Source: an uncultured Collinsella sp. (GTDB taxonomy: Bacteria > Actinomycetota > Coriobacteriia > Coriobacteriales > Coriobacteriaceae). Taken from it: DNA of 64,000 nucleotides. The first letter of the stretch is position 1. Each line of letters opens with the position of its first letter. Location: the NCBI GenBank assembly GCA_937943045.1, contig CALEBN010000036.1:52113-116112 (forward strand), in the 5' to 3' direction. A model generated the notes under the pieces. It was not told the origin of the DNA and ran no database searches. It worked only from the letters and a program-made list of their open reading frames with translations. Positions 57,490 to 64,000 of this stretch are shown here, piece by piece. Position numbers and translations under genes: made by a program.

Positions 57490-59406
57490 ATGGAAGAGGC
57501 CTATCGTCAAGCACGCAAGCGCGGCGAGCAAGGACGTCGACGCGCCATTAGTCAAAGCGAGCATCCGTACCTTACGGACCTCGATAGCTTGGTTGCCCAG
57601 CTCCCCTTGGGCCAGCGAGAGAATGTCGGCCTGAGAGACATTCCGCTCGAAATGGTCGTCGGCACGGTTACCAAGGGCCGTCAGTCAGCCTTTTCATGCA
57701 ACTTTATGCCCTTGCTGCCGTTTAGCACGGAGTTCGCCCGCAAGTGGTCCAACCTCTACGACATCCAGGTGACCGAGGGCTATCGCGATCCCGTCATCGT
57801 CACCGAGTTCATGCATCGGTTTTACGTCCAAGAGGGCAACAAGCGCGTCAGTGTCCTCAAATTCCTGGACGCCCCGACGGTTTCGGCCAAGGTCACCCGT
57901 CTCTACCCCGGCACATGGGATTCCGTCGAAAGACGCCTGTACGGTGAGTTCTGCGCGTTTTGGCGCGTCTGCCCCCTATACGAGATCGAGTTCTCGCGCG
58001 AGGGAAGCTACGAGACGCTCGCCAAGATGCTCGGTCAGGACCTTATCGAAAAATGGCCGCAGAAAAAGGTCGACTACCTGCGCCACACCTTCCTACTCTT
58101 TAAGCGCGCCTACCTTCGCGCGGGCGGCGACCACCTGGACATTACGCCCGCAGACGCCATGCTCGTCTACCTCAATGTGTACAACCAGGACCGCCTGCTG
58201 GACACGCCGACGGATATCGTCGTAAACCGCCTGTGTAAGATTTGGCGTGAGCTGGTCATTGCCGGCAAAAATAACGAGGACAAGGTCGATCTTGTCGAAG
58301 CACCGAGCGTCGATGAGGAAGAGTCGCCCGCCAAGTCCACCTCCGGCGTGCTCAACTTCTTTATGGGCAAGACCGTCTATTCGGCGGCCAATCCCCTGCG
58401 CATCGCCTTTATCCATGAGTTCCCCTGTGCGACGTCGAGCTGGGACAGCCTGCACGACCAAGGGCGTCAGTATCTCGATGAGCACTTTGGCGGTATCGTG
58501 CGCACCGAGGCGTTCGAGGACTGCCACGATCCGGACGTGTTCTACGCCGCCGTGGAAACGGCCGTCAAACATGGAGACAGCGTCATCTTCTCGACCTCGC
58601 ACCGCCTGATGGAATACACGCTCAGGGCTGCCGTTGAGTATCCCCAGGTTCGGTTCCTCAACTGCTCTATCGGCCTTCCCCACCAAAGCGTCCGTTCGTA
58701 CTTTGGCAAGATGTACGAGGCCAAGTTCCTCCTGGGCGCCCTTGCCGCCAGCATGGCGGACAACCACCGCATCGGTTACCACGCGTCGGTCTTCGCCTCG
58801 GGCGCACTCAGCGAGATCAACGCCTTTGCGATTGGAGCCTCGCTACTCGACCCCCGTGCGCAAATTATCCTGACCTGGGGCGATGTGCCCGCCGGTGGCC
58901 TTGCCGAGGCCATGTGCCGCGAAGGCGTGAGCGTCATGACCGGCGCCGACATGTCCAAGTCGCTGGAGGACCCCACAGCCTACGGACTCCACCGTCTGGT
59001 CGATGGCAAGGTCGTCGGCATCGCCATGCCGGTATGGAACTGGGGCCGATACTACGAGCTTATCGTGCGAAGCCTACTGCATGGCACCTGGGATGAGACC
59101 AGTGACGACAGACAGGTTCGCGCCGTCAACTACTGGTACGGCATGAGCTCGGGCGTTATCGATATTCGCTACGCTCCGGGCCTGCCCTATCAGACGCGCA
59201 AGCTTGTTCAGCTTCTCCGCAATGGCATCGTCGAGGGCTCCATCAATCCATTTGGCGGCGAGCTCCATAGCCAAGACGGCGTGGTGCAGATCGAAGGCTT
59301 TCCCCCACTGCCGAGCACGCAGATTGTCGAGATGAATTGGCTGGCAGACAACGTGGTGGGCACCATTCCGCAGCTCGACGATGAGCCGAAAGTCCCTGCC
59401 CTATGA
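57490..59406 (+). CDS. Cytoplasmic fusion of a ParB-like domain and a Bmp/PnrA-type nucleoside-binding domain
   Basis: The 638-residue protein lacks a signal peptide or lipobox. Residues about 48-140 resemble the ParB/sulfiredoxin fold, with FYVQEGNKRVSVLKFL (112-127) in place of the usual EGN/GxHR motif. A helical segment follows (about 165-265). Residues about 301-625 resemble Bmp/PnrA nucleoside-binding lipoproteins (NPLRIAFIHEFPCATSSWD, FLNCSIGLPHQSVRSYFGKM, LLGALAASMADNHRIGYHAS). The stop overlaps the next start as ATGA. I infer an intracellular sensor, perhaps of nucleosides; the function is not known to me. Confidence 0.75.
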   Translation: MEEAYRQARKRGEQGRRRAISQSEHPYLTDLDSLVAQLPLGQRENVGLRDIPLEMVVGTVTKGRQSAFSCNFMPLLPFSTEFARKWSNLYDIQVTEGYRDPVIVTEFMHRFYVQEGNKRVSVLKFLDAPTVSAKVTRLYPGTWDSVERRLYGEFCAFWRVCPLYEIEFSREGSYETLAKMLGQDLIEKWPQKKVDYLRHTFLLFKRAYLRAGGDHLDITPADAMLVYLNVYNQDRLLDTPTDIVVNRLCKIWRELVIAGKNNEDKVDLVEAPSVDEEESPAKSTSGVLNFFMGKTVYSAANPLRIAFIHEFPCATSSWDSLHDQGRQYLDEHFGGIVRTEAFEDCHDPDVFYAAVETAVKHGDSVIFSTSHRLMEYTLRAAVEYPQVRFLNCSIGLPHQSVRSYFGKMYEAKFLLGALAASMADNHRIGYHASVFASGALSEINAFAIGASLLDPRAQIILTWGDVPAGGLAEAMCREGVSVMTGADMSKSLEDPTAYGLHRLVDGKVVGIAMPVWNWGRYYELIVRSLLHGTWDETSDDRQVRAVNYWYGMSSGVIDIRYAPGLPYQTRKLVQLLRNGIVEGSINPFGGELHSQDGVVQIEGFPPLPSTQIVEMNWLADNVVGTIPQLDDEPKVPAL

Positions 59407-60113
59407 AAATCCTTGCCATAGCCGATACCGAAGAACGATGCCTTTGGGAGTGCTTTCGCAAAGAACGCTTTGAGGGTGTCGACCTGATTTTGTCCGCCGG
59501 CGATCTGGACCCGGACTATCTTGAGTTTTTGGTCACCGTCATCAACAAACCGCTCATCTACGTGCGCGGCAATCACGATGACCGTTACGCACGTCATGCA
59601 CCGGGCGGCTGTATCTGCGTGGAAGACGCTGTCTACGTGTACCGCGGCGTCCGCATTGCAGGCCTTGGCGGCTCCATGCGCTATCGAGATGGCGCCAACA
59701 TGTACACCGAGCGCGAGATGGCCAAGCGCGTGCGCAAGCTGTCTCGTAAAGTGAGGATGGTCGGTGGCTGCGACATCTTGCTCACCCATGCGCCCGCCGC
59801 CGGCGTGGGCGATCTGGACGATCTACCGCATCGAGGATTCGAATGCTTTAACACAGCGCTCGAGTCCTGGAACCCCGACTACATGGTGCACGGGCATGTG
59901 CACCAATGCTATGGTCGCGACTTTCAACGTGTGCGTCAGCACGCATGCGGGGCAACGATCATCAACGCCTGCGGCTATACGCAGTTTGAGCTGGACGAAG
60001 CGCGCTACCCCATCCGTGGCTGGCAGGCAGCCTGGCTCAATTCGCAAACCATGCGCCGCGAGCTCAAGCGCCACGAGGCTATCGAGTCCTCAACCGCTAG
60101 AACCCCCTGGTAA
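59403..60113 (+). CDS. Calcineurin-like metallophosphoesterase with variant first motif
   Basis: The 236-residue product has GDLD (38-41), GNHDD (about 56-60), LLTHAP and HGHVHQ, the metal-binding motifs of calcineurin-like phosphoesterases. The first motif reads ADTEE instead of the usual DxH, so one metal ligand is changed. Its ATG overlaps the upstream stop codon (ATGA), strong evidence of translational coupling. A phosphodiesterase acting on a nucleotide-like signal would suit the upstream nucleoside-type domain, but this is inference. Confidence 0.82.
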   Translation: MKILAIADTEERCLWECFRKERFEGVDLILSAGDLDPDYLEFLVTVINKPLIYVRGNHDDRYARHAPGGCICVEDAVYVYRGVRIAGLGGSMRYRDGANMYTEREMAKRVRKLSRKVRMVGGCDILLTHAPAAGVGDLDDLPHRGFECFNTALESWNPDYMVHGHVHQCYGRDFQRVRQHACGATIINACGYTQFELDEARYPIRGWQAAWLNSQTMRRELKRHEAIESSTARTPW

Positions 60114-60152
60114 CCACCTTAAAGGGGGCACTGTCCCCTTTAAGGTGGTTTT
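60112..60152. repeat. Short palindromic repeat overlapping the phosphoesterase stop
   Basis: AACCACCTTAAAGGGG pairs with CCCCTTTAAGGTGGTT around a CACTG-containing loop, with GGGACAG on the minus strand (60131-60137). The TAA stop overlaps its first bases. It lies between convergent genes and is likely a terminator. Confidence 0.75.
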
Positions 60153-60166
60153 GACGCGAAAGCAAG

Positions 60167-60199
60167 AAACCCGGTCCTGCACGAGACAGAACCGGGTTT
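60167..60199 (-). terminator. Rho-independent terminator of rplKA
   Basis: On the minus strand AAACCCGGTTCTG pairs with CAGGACCGGGTTT, followed by CTTGCTTT. Confidence 0.75.
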
Positions 60200-60238
60200 C
60201 TTTAGCAATGCTTGCTTTGCTCAGGCAGTAACCGTTAG

Positions 60239-60946
60239 TTACTCAGCCAAGAAGTCACGCTGGATAGCGGGATCGACCTTGACGCCAGGGCCCATGGTGG
60301 AAGACACGGAGATGGACTTAACGTACTTGCCCTTAGCAGAAGCGGGCTTGACGCGCAGGATCTCGGTGTACAGGGCAGCGTAGTTCTCGACGAGCTGCTG
60401 CTCGGAGAAGGACTTCTTGCCCAGGGGCACGTGGCAGATGCCGTAGCGGTCGGCGCGATACTCAACGCGGCCGGCCTTGAGCTCGGAGACCATCTTGGCG
60501 ACGTCCATGGTCACGGTGCCGAGCTTAGGGTTCGGCATGAGGCCACGGGGACCAAGGATCTTACCGATGCGGCCAACCTTGGCCATCATGTTCGGCGTAG
60601 CGATAGCGGCGTCGAAGTTGATCTCGCCCTTCTGGATCTGGGCGACGAGCTCGTCGGAACCGATGATGTCGGCGCCGGCAGCCTCGGCCTCGCGGGCCTT
60701 CTCGCCCTCGGCGAAGACGGCAACACGAATGGTCTTGCCGGTGCCGTGGGGCAGGGAGATGGAGCCGCGGATGTTCTGGTCGGCCTTACGAGTATCGACG
60801 CCCAGACGGAAGTGGGCCTCGACGGTCTCGTCGAACTTGGCGGTGTCGAGCTCCTTGATGAGCTTGGCAGCCTGAAGGGGGGTGTAGAGCGTGGCGCGGT
60901 CGATCTTCTCGGCAGCGGCGTTATAGCTCTTACCATGCTTAGCCAT
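60239..60946 (-). CDS. rplA: 50S ribosomal protein L1
   Basis: The 235-residue product (MAKHGKSYNAAAEKIDR, then GKILGPRGLMPNPKLGTVT) matches L1 of the mobile L1 stalk. The ATG at 60946 has AGGAGG 8 nt upstream. rplJ and rplL do not follow; they lie at 37632-38633. Confidence 0.97.
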   Translation of the reverse strand: MAKHGKSYNAAAEKIDRATLYTPLQAAKLIKELDTAKFDETVEAHFRLGVDTRKADQNIRGSISLPHGTGKTIRVAVFAEGEKAREAEAAGADIIGSDELVAQIQKGEINFDAAIATPNMMAKVGRIGKILGPRGLMPNPKLGTVTMDVAKMVSELKAGRVEYRADRYGICHVPLGKKSFSEQQLVENYAALYTEILRVKPASAKGKYVKSISVSSTMGPGVKVDPAIQRDFLAE

Positions 60947-61063
60947 GTGCATTACCTCCTGTGGTTAAACGGGCGCGAGCCCTCCCACATCGTATCGTGT
61001 GCCCTATTGCACACATTTAACGTGCGCCCCGGTCGGAGCACCCGTCGTTACCAAAAGAAATCG

Positions 61064-61492
61064 CTACTCAGCGATGGTGACGCCCATGGAACGGGCGGTA
61101 CCGGCGATGATCTTCTTGGCGGCGTCAATGTCGTTGGCATTGAGGTCCGGCATCTTGATCTCGGCGATCTTGGTGAGCTGCTCCTGGGAGAGCTGACCAA
61201 CCTTGTCGGCCTGGGGCTTAGCGGAACCAGACTTGAGGTTCAGCTCCTTCTTGATGAGGTGAGCCGCCGGCGGGGTCTTGGTGATGAAGGAGAAGGACTT
61301 ATCCTCGAAGACAGTGATCTCAACGGGGATGATGTCGCCCTTCTTGTCCTGCGTCTCGGCGTTAAAGGCCTGGCAGAACTGCATGATGTTCACGCCAGCA
61401 GCGCCCAGGGCGGGGCCGACGGGAGGAGCGGGGTTAGCTGCACCAGCAGGAATCTGGAGCTTAATGACGTTGGCAACCTTCTTCTCAGCCAT
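61064..61492 (-). CDS. rplK: 50S ribosomal protein L11
   Basis: The 142-residue product has the L11 proline-rich rRNA-binding signature (PPVGPALGAAGVNIMQFCQA) and the C-terminal DLNANDIDAAKKIIAGTARS motif. It is part of the GTPase centre. It is downstream of nusG after a 120-bp spacer. Confidence 0.97.
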   Translation of the reverse strand: MAEKKVANVIKLQIPAGAANPAPPVGPALGAAGVNIMQFCQAFNAETQDKKGDIIPVEITVFEDKSFSFITKTPPAAHLIKKELNLKSGSAKPQADKVGQLSQEQLTKIAEIKMPDLNANDIDAAKKIIAGTARSMGVTIAE

Positions 61493-61612
61493 GGTTATTC
61501 CTTTCGAATCACGAGTGTGAAGTACTTGCTATATCGTAAGCACGCACGTGTTAGAAGCACTCCTGAGATGAGCAGTCACAGAAGAAGCACGCTCGCGCGA
61601 ACGGACGAAAAC

Positions 61613-62149
61613 TTAAGCGATGACGGCGACCTGGTTAAAGTCGAGCTCGACCGGCGTCTCACGGCCAAAGATCATCAGGGTGACCTTCAGCTTGCCTGCC
61701 TCGGTGTTAACCTCGGAGACCTTGCCATCAAAGTCGGTAAGCGGGCCATCAGTGACGCGGACGGACGTGCCGACCTCAATATCAACCGAGGTGCGCTTGG
61801 GCGAATCGCCCTTACCGGGACGACGAGTCATCTTATTGTACTCGTCGCGGGAAAGCGGAGCGGGCTTGCCATTGCCGCCCAGGAAACCAGTGACACCGGG
61901 CGTGTTGCGAACACACGTCCACGCATCGTCATCCATCTCCATGCGAACCAGGACATAACCCGGGAAGATCTTGGAATCCTTGGTCTCGCGCTTGCCACCC
62001 TCTTTGATCTCAGTGACGCGCTCCATAGGAATCTCGATATCAAAGATACGGTCCTGCATGCCCATGGTCTCGATGCGATGCTCGAGATCGGACTTAACAC
62101 GGTTCTCGTATCCAGAGTAAGTGTGAACGACGTACCAACGCTTAGACAT
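61613..62149 (-). CDS. nusG: Transcription elongation/antitermination factor NusG
   Basis: The 178-residue product has the NGN domain (RWYVVHTYSGYENRVKSDLE, then FPGYVLVRMEMDD) and a C-terminal KOW domain (GTSVRVTDGPLTDFDGKV). It binds RNA polymerase. The start is 3 bp after the secE stop. Confidence 0.97.
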   Translation of the reverse strand: MSKRWYVVHTYSGYENRVKSDLEHRIETMGMQDRIFDIEIPMERVTEIKEGGKRETKDSKIFPGYVLVRMEMDDDAWTCVRNTPGVTGFLGGNGKPAPLSRDEYNKMTRRPGKGDSPKRTSVDIEVGTSVRVTDGPLTDFDGKVSEVNTEAGKLKVTLMIFGRETPVELDFNQVAVIA

Positions 62150-62152
62150 GGT

Positions 62153-62491
62153 TTAGCCCCTCAATCCAGAGAACAGAGCAAGAGCCTCGCCAAAGCCAGC
62201 ATCGAGCAGAGCGATGACGACGCCGACGACGATCAGAGAAGCGCAAACGACGACCGAGTAGTTCACGAGCTCCTTCTTATCGGGCCACGTGACACGCTTC
62301 ATCTCGGACTTCACCGAAGCGAAATACTTCTTGGTGCGGGCGAAGAAACCAGGCTTCTCATTCTTCTTGGACTTCGCAGCCTTCTCGTTCTTCTTGGCAA
62401 CGGCCTTCTTGGCCTCAACCTTGGAGTTGGCGGCAGCGTTGTTGGCAGGTGCCGGCTGCTGAGCCTTCTTCTTGTTCTTCTTGTTGGCCAT
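62153..62491 (-). CDS. secE: Preprotein translocase subunit SecE
   Basis: The 112-residue product has a long Lys/Ala-rich N-terminal region and a single C-terminal membrane helix. The conserved SecE segment is SVKSEMKRVTWPDKKELVNY. It stabilises SecY. It lies directly upstream of nusG. Confidence 0.95.
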   Translation of the reverse strand: MANKKNKKKAQQPAPANNAAANSKVEAKKAVAKKNEKAAKSKKNEKPGFFARTKKYFASVKSEMKRVTWPDKKELVNYSVVVCASLIVVGVVIALLDAGFGEALALFSGLRG

Positions 62492-62530
62492 TTGGGTTAC
62501 CTCCGCGCAATGCGCTTATACATGAGTAAA

Positions 62531-62558
62531 CCGTAAGCCCCCAATTGGGAGCTTACGG
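62531..62558 (-). terminator. Hairpin between tRNA-Trp and secE
   Basis: CCGTAAGC pairs with GCTTACGG around an AT-rich centre, with TTTACTC after it on the minus strand. It may be a partial terminator or a processing site between the tRNA and secE. Confidence 0.45.
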
Positions 62559-62567
62559 AATAATGAC

Positions 62568-62643
62568 TGGCACGCCAGGAAGGACTCGAACCCTCAACAC
62601 TCGGTTTTGGAGACCGATGCTCTACCAATTGAACTACTGGCGT
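62568..62643 (-). tRNA. tRNA-Trp (CCA)
   Basis: The 76-nt cloverleaf on the minus strand has acceptor stem ACGCCAG/CTGGCGT, D arm GTTCAATTGGTAGAGC, anticodon loop CTCCAAA with CCA, T loop TTCGAGT and an encoded CCA end. The tRNA-Trp, secE, nusG order is common in bacteria. Confidence 0.97.
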
Positions 62644-62656
62644 ATGTGACTAGAGA

Positions 62657-62806
62657 CTAGCGAGTCTCTTTGTGCAGCGTGTGGTGACGGCACCAGGGGC
62701 AATACTTCTTGATCTCCATACGATCAGGCATGTTCGACTTGTTCTTGGTGGTCGTATAGTTGCGGCGCTTGCACTCAGTGCACGCAAGAGTAACTAGAGT
62801 ACGCAT
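62657..62806 (-). CDS. rpmG: 50S ribosomal protein L33
   Basis: The 49-residue product (MRTLVTLACTECKRRNY, then KYCPWCRHHTLHKETR) has two CxxC motifs, the zinc-binding form of L33. It lies 13 bp upstream of tRNA-Trp on the same strand. Confidence 0.96.
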   Translation of the reverse strand: MRTLVTLACTECKRRNYTTTKNKSNMPDRMEIKKYCPWCRHHTLHKETR

Positions 62807-63021
62807 TTATCCTGAACCTTTCATTTCCGCCCCGTACGGGCACGAGTTGGTACTTTATCAGCTCTACGTAAGTGCTGTCAATGAAAACCTCGAATCAATT
62901 GGTTCTCGCTGGATCCATTCATATTTGGAACACATCAATGAAGCCAGCGAGATCTAATCGATCCCTCACGCTCGGCTTAAGAGCGAGCGAAGCGCAATCG
63001 GCAGGGAACAAGCCCCGCGTA

Positions 63022-63056
63022 GAAAAGAACCCGGCACCCTATAAGTGCCGGGTTCT
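63022..63056 (-). terminator. Rho-independent terminator of tuf
   Basis: On the minus strand AGAACCCGGCAC pairs with GTGCCGGGTTCT, followed by TTTCT, 28 bp after the tuf stop. Confidence 0.88.
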
Positions 63057-63083
63057 CTAAGTCAGCTATATCAAAGAGCTAAT

Positions 63084-64000
63084 TTACTCAATGATCGTGG
63101 AGACGATGCCCGAACCGACGGTGTGGCCACCCTCGCGGATAGCGAAGCGCAGGCCCTCCTCCATGGCGATCGGGTGAATGAGGTCGCCCTCGATGGTGAT
63201 GTGGTCACCAGGCATAGCCATCTCGGTGCCCTCGGGCAGCTTGACCGTACCGGTAACGTCGGTGGTACGGAAGTAGAACTGAGGACGATAACCATCGAAG
63301 AACGGGGTGTGACGGCCGCCCTCCTCCTTGGTCAGAACGTAGATCTCGCCGGTGAACTTGGTGTGCGGGGTAACCGAACCGGGCTTGCAGAGAACCTGGC
63401 CGCGCTCGATGTCCTCACGCTTGATGCCGCGGAGCAGCAGACCGACGTTGTCGCCAGCCTCGCAGAAGTCCATGGACTTACGGAACATCTCGATACCGGT
63501 AACGACGGTGCTCTGGGTATCCTTGATGCCGACGATCTCGACGGGCTCGTTGAGCTTGAGCTCACCGCGCTCGACACGGCCGGTAGCAACGGTACCACGG
63601 CCAGAGATGGTCATAACGTCCTCAACAGCCATCAGGAACGGGAGGTCGTTGTTACGAGCAGGCGTCGGGATGTACTCGTCGACGGCCTTCATGAGCTCGC
63701 GAATGGCGTCCATCCACTTGGCGTCGCCCTCGAGAGCGCCCAGAGCGGAACCACGGATGACGGGGATGTCGTCGCCGGGGAAATCGTACTCGGAGAGGAG
63801 CTCACGGGTCTCCATCTCGACGAGGTCGATGAGCTCGTCATCGTCGACCATGTCGCACTTGTTCAGGAAGACGACGATGTAGGGAACGCCGACCTGACGG
63901 GCGAGCAGGATGTGCTCGCGGGTCTGGGCCATCGGGCCGTCGGTGGCGGCGATAACGAGGATGGCGCCGTCCATCTGAGCAGCACCCGTGATCATGTTCT
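63084..64000 (-). CDS. tuf: Elongation factor Tu (partial, 5' end outside window)
   Basis: The C-terminal 305 or so of about 399 residues are present. They begin in the G domain (NMITGAAQMDGAILV, then NKCD) and include domains II and III (RGTVATGRVERGELKL). It delivers aminoacyl-tRNA to the ribosome. The gene continues beyond the right edge. It is not in the str operon here. Confidence 0.97.
   Translation of the reverse strand, partial: NMITGAAQMDGAILVIAATDGPMAQTREHILLARQVGVPYIVVFLNKCDMVDDDELIDLVEMETRELLSEYDFPGDDIPVIRGSALGALEGDAKWMDAIRELMKAVDEYIPTPARNNDLPFLMAVEDVMTISGRGTVATGRVERGELKLNEPVEIVGIKDTQSTVVTGIEMFRKSMDFCEAGDNVGLLLRGIKREDIERGQVLCKPGSVTPHTKFTGEIYVLTKEEGGRHTPFFDGYRPQFYFRTTDVTGTVKLPEGTEMAMPGDHITIEGDLIHPIAMEEGLRFAIREGGHTVGSGIVSTIIE

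Overview
The window reads as a chromosomal segment of a high-GC, gut-type actinobacterium of the Coriobacteriia, most likely a Collinsella. This is an inference from protein character and gene content (FabK-based type II fatty acid synthesis, fused AccDA, fused FeoAB, Coriobacteriia-like ribosomal proteins). No database search was run. There are no insertion sequences, prophage genes, rRNA genes or CRISPR arrays. Almost all coding sequence can be assigned. The unusual content lies mainly in the intergenic DNA.

Layout. 1-2.05 kb: 3' end of an RluA-type pseudouridine synthase, then a DeoR regulator with a Gfo/Idh/MocA oxidoreductase. 2.5-8.35 kb (minus): an S10-type ribosomal protein operon, rplC-rplD-rplW-rplB-rpsS-rplV-rpsC-rplP-rpmC-rpsQ-rplN-rplX. 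It lacks rpsJ at its head and stops at a terminator after rplX. 8.8-12 kb: a phosphatase, a cation efflux protein and an orphan PTS EIIC. 12-21.2 kb (minus): a complete fatty acid initiation and elongation operon, fabH-acpP-fabK-fabD-fabG-fabF-accB-fabZ-accC-accDA, with the biotin ligase birA divergent from it. 22.3-25.7 kb (minus): a str operon rpsL-rpsG-fusA with rpsJ at its end. 26.2-27.8 kb: an ECF sigma factor and a membrane-anchored probable anti-sigma factor. 28.1-36.1 kb: rpoB-rpoC. 36.4-38.8 kb: galU, then rplJ-rplL behind a recognisable L10 leader. 39-48.7 kb: an aminotransferase, a DNA glycosylase, a GH13 glycosidase, an MFS exporter, feoAB, an esterase and a PTS EIIA. 48.9-60.1 kb (plus): asnS, a WYL-type regulator, a DUF534-type ABC transporter, a surface 5'-nucleotidase, an MscS channel and a two-gene operon joining a ParB-like/Bmp fusion to a metallophosphoesterase. 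60.2-64 kb (minus): tuf (partial), rpmG, tRNA-Trp, secE, nusG, rplK, rplA.

How the genes fit together. AccB, AccC and AccDA make malonyl-CoA. BirA biotinylates AccB. FabD loads malonate on AcpP, FabH starts the chain, and FabF, FabG, FabZ and FabK elongate it. The ribosomal and RNA polymerase genes are split into four blocks that are contiguous in many other bacteria.

Main discoveries. (1) Four long hairpin elements (179-205 bp) sit at borders of the S10, str, rpoBC and rplJL operons. They share a conserved core and a CACATTAAGTG apex, but their long arms differ between copies while staying self-complementary. (2) A second family of short palindromes with a GGGACAG core sits at gene 3' ends; in four cases the stop codon lies inside the palindrome. 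(3) RpoC carries a roughly 230-residue C-terminal extension with a helix-hairpin-helix resembling the RpoA C-terminal domain. (4) A cytoplasmic ParB-like/Bmp fusion is translationally coupled to a metallophosphoesterase whose first metal motif is altered. (5) A GGAYACGCCCG motif precedes rplC, rplB and rpsL.
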